NCBI RefSeq assembly: GCF_003020125.1
Contig: NZ_PYFW01000001.1
Coordinates: 1,116,001 to 1,180,000 of the forward strand
Source of the DNA: Bradyrhizobium sp. MOS003
GTDB lineage: Bacteria > Pseudomonadota > Alphaproteobacteria > Rhizobiales > Xanthobacteraceae
Length of the DNA stretch: 64,000 nt
Direction of reading: 5' to 3'
The translations under genes and the position numbers were made by a program. Of the stretch, positions 40,464-49,643 are shown in pieces. Under the pieces are notes generated by a model. It saw nothing but the letters and a program-made list of their open reading frames with translations, did no database searches and was not told the origin of the DNA. Each line of letters opens with the position of its first letter. The stretch's first letter is position 1.

Positions 40464-41318
40464 TCAGAGCCGCTTGATCGCAACGACCTCGCTGCCGGCC
40501 TGCCTGATCCGGGCGATGGCCGGCTCGATCGGTTCGATCGCGGTCGCCATGTGATGCGCGTTGGCGTGAACCATGGTGGTCCGATCGCGGACGATGGCGA
40601 CGTGGCCCTTCCAGAAGATCAGGTCGCCGCGTTGCAGGCGGCCTCGCTCATGCGGCTCCAGTGCGCGGCCGAGACCGGCGAGTTGCATGTCGCTGTCGCG
40701 CGGACAGCCGATCCCCGCCGCTGTCAGCGAGACCTGGACGAGGCCGGAGCAATCGATGCCTAAACTGCTCTTGCCGCCCCAGAGATAGGGTGTGCCGACG
40801 AAGCGCTCGGCGACCGCGACGAAGTCCGGCTCGCGATGATCGAGCGGGGCGAGATGCGTCTTCGGCAGGTATTGTCCCTCGCGCGTCACGGCGAAGCCGC
40901 CGTCCTCGCGTGTGACGCCAAGCCTGGATCTCATCACGAGCGTCTGGGCCGGCGGCAGCTTGATCGACGGGCCGGAGAAGGCGAATGTCCGCAGCGCGCT
41001 GACCACATGGGTCGGCGCCGCCGAGGGTTTCATGAGCGCTGCATCCGGCAGCCAGCCGACATAACCGTCGCCATTGAGCTGGCCCCAGGCCCAGCCCTCG
41101 CCGTTGCGGTCGTAGACGGTGACGCGTTCGCCGCGCAGCGCCTCTGTCGTCAGCATGGCGTTCGAGGACGGCTGCTCGCGCACAGGCGCGACCGCATCAA
41201 CCACCTCGAATTCCTCGCCGTCGACGAAGCGATCCGCCTCGACCTTGCCTTCGAGATATTTCGCGGCGAGGTCGTGCCGCGCCGGGGTTATCCTCGAATC
41301 GTATTCTGGATCATGCAT
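40464..41318 (-). CDS. NlpC/P60-family cell-wall peptidase with SH3-like domain
   Basis: A 284-residue cysteine peptidase that probably cleaves peptide cross-links or stem peptides of peptidoglycan. An N-terminal SH3-like segment lies about residues 45-100 (GERVTVYDRNGEGWAWGQL, DGYVGWLPDAAL). The NlpC/P60 domain holds the catalytic cysteine in LGIDCSGLVQVS near 190, the histidine in KGHVAIVRDR near 240 and the third polar site at HAN. There is no clear signal peptide, so it may act in the cytoplasm on imported muropeptides, as some homologues do. Its start overlaps the aminopeptidase stop by eight bases (ATGCATGA), so the two are coupled. Confidence 0.88.
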   Translation of the reverse strand: MHDPEYDSRITPARHDLAAKYLEGKVEADRFVDGEEFEVVDAVAPVREQPSSNAMLTTEALRGERVTVYDRNGEGWAWGQLNGDGYVGWLPDAALMKPSAAPTHVVSALRTFAFSGPSIKLPPAQTLVMRSRLGVTREDGGFAVTREGQYLPKTHLAPLDHREPDFVAVAERFVGTPYLWGGKSSLGIDCSGLVQVSLTAAGIGCPRDSDMQLAGLGRALEPHERGRLQRGDLIFWKGHVAIVRDRTTMVHANAHHMATAIEPIEPAIARIRQAGSEVVAIKRL

Positions 41319-42684
41319 AGCGCTCGCTCAGCAAGGCGTAGATGGCACGTGCGGCCTGGCACTCGCCGCCTTCGGGGCGCGCCGGCTTCGCCGACGGCGT
41401 CCAGCCGTAGATGTCGACATGCAGCCAGCTTTTCGCCTGCTCGACGAAGCGTTGCAGGAACAGCGCGCAAATGATCGAGCCGGCAAAGCCGCCTGACGGT
41501 GCGTTGGTGATGGTGGCGGTCTTGGAGTCCAGCCAGAAATCGTAAGGTGGCCACAGCGGCATGCGCCACAACGGATCGTTCTCCTGCACCGCGCAGCGCG
41601 CGACATCGGCGGCAAGGGTCTCGTCATTCGTGTAAAAGGGCGGCAGATCCGGTCCCAGCGCGACGCGCGCGGCACCGGTCAGCGTGCCCAGATCGATCAG
41701 CAGCTCGGGCTTCTCCTCATCGGCCAGCGCAAGCGCGTCGGCCAGGACCAGCCGGCCTTCGGCATCGGTATTGCCGATCTCCACCGTGATGCCCTTGCGC
41801 GAGGTAAAGATGTCGAGCGGGCGGAAGGCGTTGCCGGCGACCGCGTTTTCCACCACCGGAATCAGCACGCGCAGCCGCACCTTCAGCTTCGCATCCATCA
41901 CCATGCGCGCCAGCGCCAGCACGTTGGCGGCGCCGCCCATGTCCTTCTTCATGATCAGCATGCCGCTCGACGGCTTGAGGTCGAGCCCGCCGGTGTCGAA
42001 GCAGACGCCCTTGCCGACCAGCGTCACCTTGGGATGATCGGGATTGCCCCAGCCGATGTCGATCAGCCGCGGCGCACGGTTCGAGGCCATGCCGACGGCG
42101 TGGATCAGCGGGAAGTTCTTCTCCAGCTCCGCGCCGATGGTGCAGGCGAAGCTTGCCTTGAATTCGGCGGCGAGCGCTTGCGCAGCGGCGGCGAGTTCTT
42201 CCGGTCCCATGTCGTTGGAGGGCGTATTGATGAGGTTGCGCGCGAGCATGGCGGCATCAGCGATCCGCTCGATCTCGGCCGCATCGACCCCTTCAGGCGG
42301 CACCAGCCGGACGTTGGGGCTATCAGCCTTGCGATAGCGCGCGAAGCGGTAGCGGCCCATCGCGAAAGCGAGCGCCGCCAGCCGTACATCGTGAGGTGCA
42401 TTGGCAAAGCGATAGATGCCCGGCGGCAGCAGGCCGGGCAGGGCGCCGGGCCGGAACAGGTCGCGCGACCTTGCACTCTCTTCCTCGAGGCCGAACAGCA
42501 CCTGCGCGATTGCGCCGTCGGGCGCAGGCAGCGCCAGATAGGCGCCCGGCTTGGCGGCAAAGGCGCATGCCGTCGCAAACGCGCGTTGCGGAGCCGGCAG
42601 CGTCTCGGCGACCTGGTCCCAGCTCGATTTGGTGACGAAGCTGATCGGGATGGCGGCGGGAGACGTCTCGAAGACAGAAGGCAT
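41311..42684 (-). CDS. M17-family leucyl aminopeptidase-like protein
   Basis: A 457-residue metallo-aminopeptidase starting at ATG 42684 (MPSVFETSPAAIPISF); an ATG 75 bases upstream gives an unlikely extension. The M17 metal-binding and catalytic motifs are present: VTLVGKGVCFDTGGLDLKP, MKKDMGGAANVLALA and the family signature NTDAEGRLVLADALALA. It removes N-terminal residues from peptides. Coupled with the NlpC/P60 hydrolase and convergent with the Yej importer, it fits a route for peptide or muropeptide breakdown after uptake. That functional link is inference from position. Confidence 0.93.
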   Translation of the reverse strand: MPSVFETSPAAIPISFVTKSSWDQVAETLPAPQRAFATACAFAAKPGAYLALPAPDGAIAQVLFGLEEESARSRDLFRPGALPGLLPPGIYRFANAPHDVRLAALAFAMGRYRFARYRKADSPNVRLVPPEGVDAAEIERIADAAMLARNLINTPSNDMGPEELAAAAQALAAEFKASFACTIGAELEKNFPLIHAVGMASNRAPRLIDIGWGNPDHPKVTLVGKGVCFDTGGLDLKPSSGMLIMKKDMGGAANVLALARMVMDAKLKVRLRVLIPVVENAVAGNAFRPLDIFTSRKGITVEIGNTDAEGRLVLADALALADEEKPELLIDLGTLTGAARVALGPDLPPFYTNDETLAADVARCAVQENDPLWRMPLWPPYDFWLDSKTATITNAPSGGFAGSIICALFLQRFVEQAKSWLHVDIYGWTPSAKPARPEGGECQAARAIYALLSERYA

Positions 42685-42885
42685 TGGCGGGTCCGGATCG
42701 TCAGATCGAACGGGTGATGCGAATGGATGAGACTTCGCAGAGTTTCGCCGCGGCTGCAATCGGCTTTGCTGTCACCGTTCAGCGAGCCGCTACTCGCGGC
42801 AAGGGGGCCATGATAAGGTTCCGGCAACGGTCGCCGGAGTTGGACGTCAGGCGGCCGACGACGAAGCGCGCCGGGAGGACATGCA

Positions 42886-43089
42886 ATGGAATTCGTGTGG
42901 AGCGTGGTCACATTCATCGGCGAGGCCGTCGAGGCGATTTTCGGCTATGTCGAACACCACCATTGGATCTTCGCGCTCCTTGCCGGCGGTTACGTCTTCT
43001 ATCTCCACGACCGCTCCGTCCATGCGCGGTTCGATGCGCTCGACAGGCGCGTCGACGAAATCCGCAAGCGGCTTGCCATCGAATATTGA
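42886..43089 (+). CDS. Small membrane protein of unknown function
   Basis: A 67-residue protein with GGGAGG seven bases before its ATG. The sequence has hydrophobic stretches (VVTFIGEAVEAIFGYV and WIFALLAGGYVFYL) around an EHHH loop and a charged amphipathic tail (HARFDALDRRVDEIRKRL) that could form a coiled coil. I do not recognise a family. It lies alone, divergent from the aminopeptidase gene and upstream of the tadD unit. The good ribosome binding site and membrane-protein composition make it a probable real gene. Confidence 0.7.
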   Translation: MEFVWSVVTFIGEAVEAIFGYVEHHHWIFALLAGGYVFYLHDRSVHARFDALDRRVDEIRKRLAIEY

Positions 43090-43193
43090 GGCCGCAATTG
43101 CCAGGGTATCCGAGCGAGCAGGTGAGGGTGCTCGGCCTTGATCTCGGCCTCGGCGGTAAGGCGCCGCCGTAGCCGCGCGGCCCGGGAGCGGTG

Positions 43194-43209
43194 TTAACCG
43201 GCCGTTAGG
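43194..43209. promoter_or_regulatory. CtrA-like box upstream of tadD
   Basis: TTAA (43194-43197), seven bases, then TTAG, one mismatch from the CtrA consensus TTAA-N7-TTAA. A further TTAAC follows at 43211. It lies about 60-75 bases before the tadD start in an otherwise GC-rich gap (43090-43268). Confidence 0.45.
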
Positions 43210-43268
43210 GTTAACGGTCTATTGCTGGCGCGTTCGGCTCGATCAATCGGCTCGAGAGTTACAGCGTC

Positions 43269-44087
43269 ATGCGTCAACGGTTCAGTCTTGCCCGGCTTGC
43301 TGCGTCCACCTCGCTGGTCGCGGTGGTGGCCATGGGCCTCGGCGGCTGCAGCACGGGCATGTCGAAACTCTCTGACGTGACAGGCTCGATCGGCGGGCCG
43401 CGGGCTGAGGCGGCTCCCGCCGATCCGGTGCGCGCCGTCGAGGTCTATGGCGAGCGCTACCGCGCCAATCCCAAGGACGCCGATGCCGCGCTCGCCTACG
43501 GTCAGGCGTTGCGCGCCAACGGTCAGCGCGCCCAGGCCGCCGCCGTGCTCGAGCAGGCGACCATCGCCAATCCCGGCAACAAGGCGCTGCTCGCCCAATA
43601 CGGCCGCGCCCTCGCCGACAACGGCAATTTCCAGCAGGCCTACGACGTGCTGTCGAAAGCGCATTCGCCTGACAATCCGGACTGGCGCCTGCTCTCGGTG
43701 CAGGGCACCACGCTGGACCAGATGGGCCGTCACGAGGAAGCGCGTTCCTACTACGCGAGCGCACTCAAGATCGCACCGGGCGATCCCGGCGTGCTCTCCA
43801 ATCTCGGCTTGTCCTACATGTTGTCGAGGGACCTTCCGAAGGCCGAAGAGGCGCTGCGGCAGGCCTACGCCTCGCCGCGTGCGGGCATCCGGGTGCGGCA
43901 GAATCTCGGCCTTGTCGTCGGTCTGCAAGGCCGCTTCGCCGAAGCCGAGACCATCGTGAAAGCAGATCTGCCACCGGATCAGGCCGCGGCCAACGTCGCC
44001 TATCTCAAGGAGATGCTCAGCCGCAGCGACGCTCCTCGCGGCGCGCCGAAGCGGACGCCGGTCGCCTCGCTCAGCCAACCGGACTGA
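43269..44087 (+). CDS. tadD: Tetratricopeptide-repeat lipoprotein of the Tad pilus system (TadD)
   Basis: A 272-residue protein with a lipoprotein signal (MRQRFSLARLAASTSLVAVV, lipobox LGGC at about residues 27-30), followed by TPR repeats from about residue 60 to 230 (ADAALAYGQALRANGQRAQA, NPGNKALLAQYGRALADNGN, DPGVLSNLGLSYMLSRDLPK). TadD is thought to help secretin assembly at the outer membrane, as PilW/PilF-type pilotins do. It is convergent with tadC across a palindrome and has its own promoter region with a CtrA-like box. Confidence 0.88.
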   Translation: MRQRFSLARLAASTSLVAVVAMGLGGCSTGMSKLSDVTGSIGGPRAEAAPADPVRAVEVYGERYRANPKDADAALAYGQALRANGQRAQAAAVLEQATIANPGNKALLAQYGRALADNGNFQQAYDVLSKAHSPDNPDWRLLSVQGTTLDQMGRHEEARSYYASALKIAPGDPGVLSNLGLSYMLSRDLPKAEEALRQAYASPRAGIRVRQNLGLVVGLQGRFAEAETIVKADLPPDQAAANVAYLKEMLSRSDAPRGAPKRTPVASLSQPD

Positions 44088-44132
44088 TCAGACCGATCAT
44101 CCCTTCTATCGTCTCAACGTGAAAGCCGCCCC

Positions 44133-44152
44133 CGGGCCGCATGCGCGGCCCG
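44133..44152. terminator. Bidirectional palindrome between tadD and tadC
   Basis: CGGGCCGC (44133-44140), loop ATGC, GCGGCCCG (44145-44152), a perfect 8-base GC stem between two convergent genes. It has no clear U-tract on either strand, so termination may need Rho. Confidence 0.6.
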
Positions 44153-44161
44153 CGTCTTGCG

Positions 44162-45136
44162 TCACTGCATCTCGGAGATCTTGATGCCGGTCGGTCCGAG
44201 AATGACGACGAACAGCACGGGCAGGAAGAACAGGATCATCGGCACCGTCAGCTTCGGTGGCAGCGCGGCCGCCTTCTTCTCGGCCTCGTTCATGCGCATG
44301 TCGCGATTTTCTTGCGCCATGACGCGCAGCGAATGTCCGAGCGGGGTGCCGTAACGCTCCGCCTGCTGAAGCGCGAGACACACCGACTTGACGCCTTCGA
44401 GCCCGGTGCGTCGCGCCAAATTCTCATAGGCGACCTTGCGATCCTGCAGATAGGATAATTCGGCTGTCGTCAGCGTGAACTCCTCCGACAACGCGATCGA
44501 CTGTCCCACGATCTCGGTGGCGACCTTCCGGAACGCCATCTCGACCGACATGCCGGATTCGATGCAGATCAGGAGCAGGTCGAGCGCGTCGGGAAAGGCA
44601 CGCTTGATCGAGAGCTGGCGCTTGGAGATCGCGTTCCTGAGGAACAGCATCGGGGCCTGGAGGCCGAGATAGGCGGCGCCGATGCAGATGCCGATCTTGA
44701 TCGGCATGGCCTGCTCCATATGCGCGATCACGAAAACGTAGACGACCGAGCCGATGAAGAGCGCCATCGGCGCGACCATGCGGGCAAACAGGAAGGTGAT
44801 ATAGGGCGCCTGACCGCGGTACCCCGCCATGATCAGCTTGTCGCGCGCGGCTTCCTGCGCGAGCCATTTGGTGAGGTTGAAGTCGTCGACGACCTTGGAG
44901 ACGAGCTGCTTCGGCGTCTGGCGCAGCGTGACCTTTTCGTTCTTGTGAAGGCGCTCACGTTCGCGCTGCCGGATGCGCTCCCGCTCGCTCGCCACCGCCT
45001 TCATGCGCTTGGAGAGTCCCTCGCCGGCGAACAGGGGCATCACCAGTGTATAGACGGTGGCGCTGGCGGCAATGGCCGCCAGCATCATGGTCATGAAATG
45101 GACGTCATGTAGTTTCGCAACGAGAAACTGGACCAT
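44162..45136 (-). CDS. tadC: Tad pilus inner-membrane platform protein TadC
   Basis: A 324-residue T2SSF-domain protein. N-terminal helix (MMLAAIAASATVYTLVMPLF), a cytoplasmic stretch rich in basic residues (RERIRQRERERLHKNEK), the F domain with FPDALDLLLICIESGMSVEM and GTPLGHSLRVMAQENRDMR, and C-terminal helices. With TadB it forms the platform on which the CpaF ATPase drives Flp pilus assembly. It is the last gene of the minus-strand cpa/tad block, nine bases after tadB. Confidence 0.93.
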   Translation of the reverse strand: MVQFLVAKLHDVHFMTMMLAAIAASATVYTLVMPLFAGEGLSKRMKAVASERERIRQRERERLHKNEKVTLRQTPKQLVSKVVDDFNLTKWLAQEAARDKLIMAGYRGQAPYITFLFARMVAPMALFIGSVVYVFVIAHMEQAMPIKIGICIGAAYLGLQAPMLFLRNAISKRQLSIKRAFPDALDLLLICIESGMSVEMAFRKVATEIVGQSIALSEEFTLTTAELSYLQDRKVAYENLARRTGLEGVKSVCLALQQAERYGTPLGHSLRVMAQENRDMRMNEAEKKAAALPPKLTVPMILFFLPVLFVVILGPTGIKISEMQ

Positions 45137-45145
45137 ACTGCACCG

Positions 45146-46123
45146 TCAGAAATCGAAATTGATCATCTTCTTCATCACCATGATGCCGACCGCCATCCAG
45201 ACGACGCAGCCGACCAGCATGAGCTGGCCGGTGGGATGGGTCCAAAGCACCGAGATGTAATGTGGCGTCGTGAGATAGACGAGGAACATCACAATCGGCG
45301 GCAGCGAGCCGATGATGCCGGCGGAGGCCTTGGCTTCCATCGACATCGCCTGGATCTTCTCCCTCATCTTCTTGCGGTCGCGCAGCACCTTGGAAAGGTT
45401 GCCGAGCGCTTCGGAGAGGTTGCCGCCGGATTTCTGCTGGATCGAGATGACGATGCCGAAGAAGTTGGCCTCCGGCAACGGCATGCGATCATAGAGCCGC
45501 GTGCAGGCCTCGCCGAGCGGCATGCCGATGGCCTGGGTCTCGATGATCGCAAGAAACTCGCTGCGCAGCGGCTCGGGCGCGTCGGCCGCGACGACCTTGA
45601 TCGATTCGAACAGGGGCAGGCCCGCCTTGATGCCGCGGACGATGACGTCGACCGCATCGGGCAGCGCCGCCAGGAATTTCGCCTCGCGACGCTTCTTCAG
45701 GAAGCCCAGCGCCCAGCGCGGCAGGCCGAAACCGCCGGCAAAGGCGAGGCCGACAGCACCGATCAGGCCGCCGCCGGCGAACAGAGCGGCCGCGAAGAAC
45801 ACGCCCGCCACGACGGCGGACATGATCCAGAATTTCTGCGGCGTCCAATCGAGCCCTGCCTGCGACAGGCGAACGGGGAGCGGAGTGCTCTTCTCCTGCA
45901 GGCGTCGCGCCTCAAGATCCTTCAGCGAGCTCTCGACCTGCTCGCGGCGCGAGCGCTGGGTCTTGTCGGCCTGACGGACGGTGGGCGCCTCGGCGCGCGA
46001 GATCGAGGCGCGGCGGCTTTCGGCTTTTCGCTCCCCGGACAGCAGCGGATAGAGGAAGACCCAGGCGATGCCGCCGACCGCTGCGGTGGCGAGGAATGCG
46101 AGGGCGAGGACCTGCATGTTCAT
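45146..46123 (-). CDS. tadB: Tad pilus inner-membrane platform protein TadB
   Basis: A 325-residue T2SSF protein. The ATG at 46123 (MNMQVLALAFLATAAVGGIA) follows GCAGGTC; the longer frame to 46177 is an arginine-rich overlap with the upstream gene and is rejected. The F domain shows LPDAVDVIVRGIKAGLPLFE, IETQAIGMPLGEACTRLYDR, ISIQQKSGGNLSEALGNLS and RDRKKMREKIQAMSMEAKA, and the protein ends in two helices. It pairs with TadC and lies ten bases after cpaF. Confidence 0.93.
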   Translation of the reverse strand: MNMQVLALAFLATAAVGGIAWVFLYPLLSGERKAESRRASISRAEAPTVRQADKTQRSRREQVESSLKDLEARRLQEKSTPLPVRLSQAGLDWTPQKFWIMSAVVAGVFFAAALFAGGGLIGAVGLAFAGGFGLPRWALGFLKKRREAKFLAALPDAVDVIVRGIKAGLPLFESIKVVAADAPEPLRSEFLAIIETQAIGMPLGEACTRLYDRMPLPEANFFGIVISIQQKSGGNLSEALGNLSKVLRDRKKMREKIQAMSMEAKASAGIIGSLPPIVMFLVYLTTPHYISVLWTHPTGQLMLVGCVVWMAVGIMVMKKMINFDF

Positions 46124-46133
46124 GCTGACCTGC

Positions 46134-47603
46134 TCACGTCTTCGGCGCGACTTCCGCCGCGTCCAGCGCAGCGGCAAGGCGCTTCTCGTCGCCGTAATAG
46201 CGGGCGCGCTCCCAGAACTTCGGACGGCCGATGCCGGTCGAGCGGTGCCGGCCGATGATCTTGCCGTTGGCGTCCTCGCCGACCATGTCGTAGAGGAAGA
46301 TGTCCTGGGTGATGATGGTGTCGCCTTCCATGCCCATCACCTCGGTGATGTGGGTGATGCGGCGCGAGCCGTCGCGCAGGCGCGCCGCCTGGACGATGAC
46401 GTCGATGGAGGCGCAGATCATCTCGCGGATGGTGCGGGAAGGAAGCGAGAAGCCTCCCATCGTGATCATGGATTCGCAGCGCGACAGGGCCTCGCGCGGG
46501 TTGTTGGCGTGCAGCGTGCCCATCGAGCCGTCATGGCCGGTGTTCATGGCCTGGAGCAGGTCGAACGCCTCGGGTCCGCGGACCTCGCCGACGATGATGC
46601 GCTCGGGGCGCATACGCAGGCAGTTGCGCACCAGCTCGCGCATGGTGATCTGGCCCTCGCCCTCGATGTTGGGCGGTCGGGTTTCCAGCCGCACCACGTG
46701 AGGCTGCTGGAGCTGGAGCTCGGCGGCGTCTTCGCAGGTGATGACGCGCTCGTCATGCTCGATGTAGTTGGTCAGGCAGTTGAGCAGCGTGGTCTTGCCG
46801 GAGCCGGTGCCGCCGGAGATCAGCACGTTGCAGCGGACGCGGCCGATGATCTGGAGGATTTCGGCGCCTTCCGGCGAGATCGCGCCGAACTTGACCAGCT
46901 GATCGAGCGTCAGCTTGTCCTTCTTGAATTTACGGATGGTGAGCGTGGGGCCGTCGATCGACAGCGGCGGCACGATGGCGTTGACGCGGGAGCCGTCGGC
47001 GAGGCGCGCGTCGCAGATCGGTGAGGATTCGTCGACGCGCCGGCCGACCTGGCTGACGATGCGCTGGCAGATGTTGAGGAGCTGCTGGTTGTCGCGGAAG
47101 CGGATGCCGGTCTTCTGGATCTTGCCGTTGACTTCGATGAAGACGGTGTTGGCGCCGTTGACCATGATGTCGGCGATGTCGTCGCGTGACAGCAGCGGCT
47201 CGAGCGGACCGTAACCCAGAACGTCGTTGCAGATGTCGTCGAGCAGCTCTTCCTGCTCGGCGATCGACATCACGATGTTCTTGATCGCGATGATCTCGTT
47301 GACGATGTCGCGGATTTCCTCGCGCGCGGACTCCGAATCGAGCTTGGCGAGCTGGGCGAGGTCGATCGCCTCGATCAGCGCGCCGAAGATGGTCGCCTTG
47401 ACCTCGTAATAATTGTCCGAGCGCCGGCTCTCCATGGCCGGGGGTGGCGGCGCCTTGGCAGGCGCGAGCGGCGGCGAGGCGACCGCCGGCGGAGCCGGGG
47501 CGCGCGACACCGTCGGCGCCGGAGCCTGGGCAGGCTCGGGCGACACGGCGCCGGGCTTGGGCGCCCGAAGGTCGGTGTCTGTTCCGCTACGCTTACCGAA
47601 CAC
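46134..47603 (-). CDS. cpaF: Tad pilus assembly ATPase CpaF/TadA
   Basis: A 489-residue secretion ATPase. After a proline/alanine-rich N-terminal tail (about 60 residues) comes an all-helical domain, then the RecA-like core with Walker [17 protein letters not shown] near residue 260, the Asp box region [20 protein letters not shown], Walker [18 protein letters not shown] and the His box [18 protein letters not shown]. It energises both extension and possibly retraction of Flp pili. It lies between cpaE and tadB in the operon. Confidence 0.95.
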   Translation of the reverse strand: MFGKRSGTDTDLRAPKPGAVSPEPAQAPAPTVSRAPAPPAVASPPLAPAKAPPPPAMESRRSDNYYEVKATIFGALIEAIDLAQLAKLDSESAREEIRDIVNEIIAIKNIVMSIAEQEELLDDICNDVLGYGPLEPLLSRDDIADIMVNGANTVFIEVNGKIQKTGIRFRDNQQLLNICQRIVSQVGRRVDESSPICDARLADGSRVNAIVPPLSIDGPTLTIRKFKKDKLTLDQLVKFGAISPEGAEILQIIGRVRCNVLISGGTGSGKTTLLNCLTNYIEHDERVITCEDAAELQLQQPHVVRLETRPPNIEGEGQITMRELVRNCLRMRPERIIVGEVRGPEAFDLLQAMNTGHDGSMGTLHANNPREALSRCESMITMGGFSLPSRTIREMICASIDVIVQAARLRDGSRRITHITEVMGMEGDTIITQDIFLYDMVGEDANGKIIGRHRSTGIGRPKFWERARYYGDEKRLAAALDAAEVAPKT

Positions 47604-47623
47604 TTAACAACTCCATGCGGGAC

Positions 47624-48892
47624 CTATTTTCCCCGCAACTTGTCAATCAGGGGTGAAAGCAGGGACGACTTTTGCTTCTTGGTCTCGCTGCGGCCGGTCA
47701 GGCGCTGGGCGATCTGAAGGAACATCTCGATCGATTTGTGGTTGGCGGAGATCTCCGCGATCATCTGGCCGTTGTTGGCGGCCGAGCCGAAAATCTGCGG
47801 CTCGAACGGGATCGAGACGATCGGCTGGCTCTCGATCGCCTTGGCGAACTCCGTGGCTGCGATTTCGGGCCGTTTCGGCACCCCGACCTGGTTCAGGCAG
47901 TAGAGCGGCGGCCGGTCGTTGGGGCGCGCGGCCTTCAACAGATCGAACAGGTTCTTGGTATTGCGTAAATTGGCGAGGTCGGGCGCGGCCACGATCAGGA
48001 TGTCGTCTGCCCCGATCAGGGCGCGCTTGGTCCAGCCCGACCATTGGTGCGGAATGTCGAGCACGATGCAGGGCATGGTGGAGCGCAATGTGTCGAATAC
48101 GGCGTCGAAGGCGTCGGTGCCGAAATCATAGACCCGGTCGAGCGTCGCCGGCGCCGCCAGCAGGCTGAGATGGTCGGTGCATTTCGAGAGCAGGCGGTCG
48201 ATGAAAGCGGTGTCGACCCGATCGGGCGAGAACACGGCGTCGGCAATGCCCTGCGGCGGGTCCTGGTTGTAATCGAGCCCGGCGGTGCCGAAGGCGAGGT
48301 CGAGATCGGCGACGACGGCGTCCATTGCGAGGTCGCGCGCGATCGCCCAGGCGACGTTATGGGAGATGGTGGAAGCCCCGACGCCGCCCTTGGCGCCGAC
48401 CACGGCGATGATACGGCCGACCGCCTTGGCTTCCGGCGCGGAGAACAGGTTGCAGATCGAGCGCACGACGTCGATCGCGCCGACCGGCGCGAGCACGTAG
48501 TCGCTGACACCGCGGCGCACCAGTTCGCGGTAGAGTGTGACGTCGTTGATGCGGCCGATCACAACCACGCGGGTGCCGGCATCGCAGACGCTGGCGAGCT
48601 GGTCGAGCCCGCCGAGCAGGTCGTTGCGTCCGTCGCTTTCGAGCACGATGACGTTCGGCGTCGGAGCCGAGCGGTAGGCCTCGGTTGCCGCGGCCATGCC
48701 ACCCATCTGGATCTTAAGATGGGCCTTGCCGAGACGGCGGTCTTCACCCGCCGCCTGGACCGCGGCAGCAGTCTCCACGGTCTCGCAGAAGGCCTGGACC
48801 GAGACGCGCGGCGCGGGCGCAATATGTTCCTCGACCGGCGGAGGAGCTGCGTCCGGCTGCTCTTCGTTTGTCTGGCGTGCGTAGCTGATCAT
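47624..48892 (-). CDS. cpaE: Tad pilus localisation protein CpaE/TadZ
   Basis: A 422-residue protein. An N-terminal receiver-like domain without obvious phosphoacceptor motifs (about residues 60-150, NVIVLESDGRNDLLGGLDQL, VVVIGRINDVTLYRELV) is followed by a ParA/MinD-like ATPase domain with deviant Walker A VGAKGGVGASTISHNVAW near 165 and VVADLDLAFGTAGLDY. TadZ/CpaE marks the cell pole for pilus assembly. Its start overlaps the cpaD stop by four bases. Confidence 0.93.
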   Translation of the reverse strand: MISYARQTNEEQPDAAPPPVEEHIAPAPRVSVQAFCETVETAAAVQAAGEDRRLGKAHLKIQMGGMAAATEAYRSAPTPNVIVLESDGRNDLLGGLDQLASVCDAGTRVVVIGRINDVTLYRELVRRGVSDYVLAPVGAIDVVRSICNLFSAPEAKAVGRIIAVVGAKGGVGASTISHNVAWAIARDLAMDAVVADLDLAFGTAGLDYNQDPPQGIADAVFSPDRVDTAFIDRLLSKCTDHLSLLAAPATLDRVYDFGTDAFDAVFDTLRSTMPCIVLDIPHQWSGWTKRALIGADDILIVAAPDLANLRNTKNLFDLLKAARPNDRPPLYCLNQVGVPKRPEIAATEFAKAIESQPIVSIPFEPQIFGSAANNGQMIAEISANHKSIEMFLQIAQRLTGRSETKKQKSSLLSPLIDKLRGK

Positions 48893-49623
48893 TTGCCGGT
48901 GTCGCTGAGTTTGGCCTTGTCAGACTCGGGGTAGGTGGTCGCCGTCGTGAGACCCTTGCGATATTTCTCGAGTGAGGTGATGCGCCGCGGCGTGTAGGAC
49001 GGGGTTTCAGGACGCGGCTGCTCGAGGTCCGACGGATTGTCGACCATCGCAGCGAGGTTGCGCTGATAGGCGCAGCCGTAATTGTAATAGTCCTTGTTCT
49101 CGAACCAGCTCTTGTTCTTCATCGAAGGGCCGATGTCGTCCGGCCACAGGCCGCAGGGACCAGCGACCGCGGCGATCTTGGAATATGTGAGCCGGATCGG
49201 AGGCAGGAAGCGCCTGTCTTCCGGTTGGTAGGGGCGAACGTTGACGCCGCGCGGCGGAACGCCTGCTCCCGCGAGCATCGCCTGGATTTCACGCATCGTG
49301 TCCGCGACCGGACGCGCATTGGGCGTGCCGGACGGCACGTCGACACGGATGGCGCCCGTGCCTTCGTGCAACCATGCCGATGCGACACCCATCACGTCGG
49401 CGCGCTGGGCCGCGGTCAATCCACCGCGGGCATGGCCGACGAAGACGACGGTCGAACGATTCTGCTCCTCGATCGCGATCGGATGGCGCTGCTTGTAGTC
49501 GTCGGGAATGGAGGCCGTGACGGCCTGGTCATGCTGGCAGCCGCCGAGCGCGAGCGCCATGCCGACGAGCGCACCACCAAGGCGGATGACGCGTTTGCGA
49601 AGCCGGGTTGGTCTAGTGATCAT
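48889..49623 (-). CDS. cpaD: Tad pilus lipoprotein CpaD
   Basis: A 244-residue outer-membrane lipoprotein starting at ATG 49623 (MITRPTRLRKRVIRLGG), with GGGGA upstream. The signal ends in a lipobox ALALGGCQHD. The CpaD family region includes HPIAIEEQNRSTVVFVGHARG, VPSGTPNARPVADTMREI and GLWPDDIGPSMKN with YGCAYQRNLAAMVDNPSDLE (shown in parts). It is thought to aid secretin stability. It sits between cpaC and cpaE, with a 20-base gap before and an overlap after. Confidence 0.92.
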   Translation of the reverse strand: MITRPTRLRKRVIRLGGALVGMALALGGCQHDQAVTASIPDDYKQRHPIAIEEQNRSTVVFVGHARGGLTAAQRADVMGVASAWLHEGTGAIRVDVPSGTPNARPVADTMREIQAMLAGAGVPPRGVNVRPYQPEDRRFLPPIRLTYSKIAAVAGPCGLWPDDIGPSMKNKSWFENKDYYNYGCAYQRNLAAMVDNPSDLEQPRPETPSYTPRRITSLEKYRKGLTTATTYPESDKAKLSDTGK

Positions 49624-49643
49624 CTTGAAGTCCCCGTTCCGCC

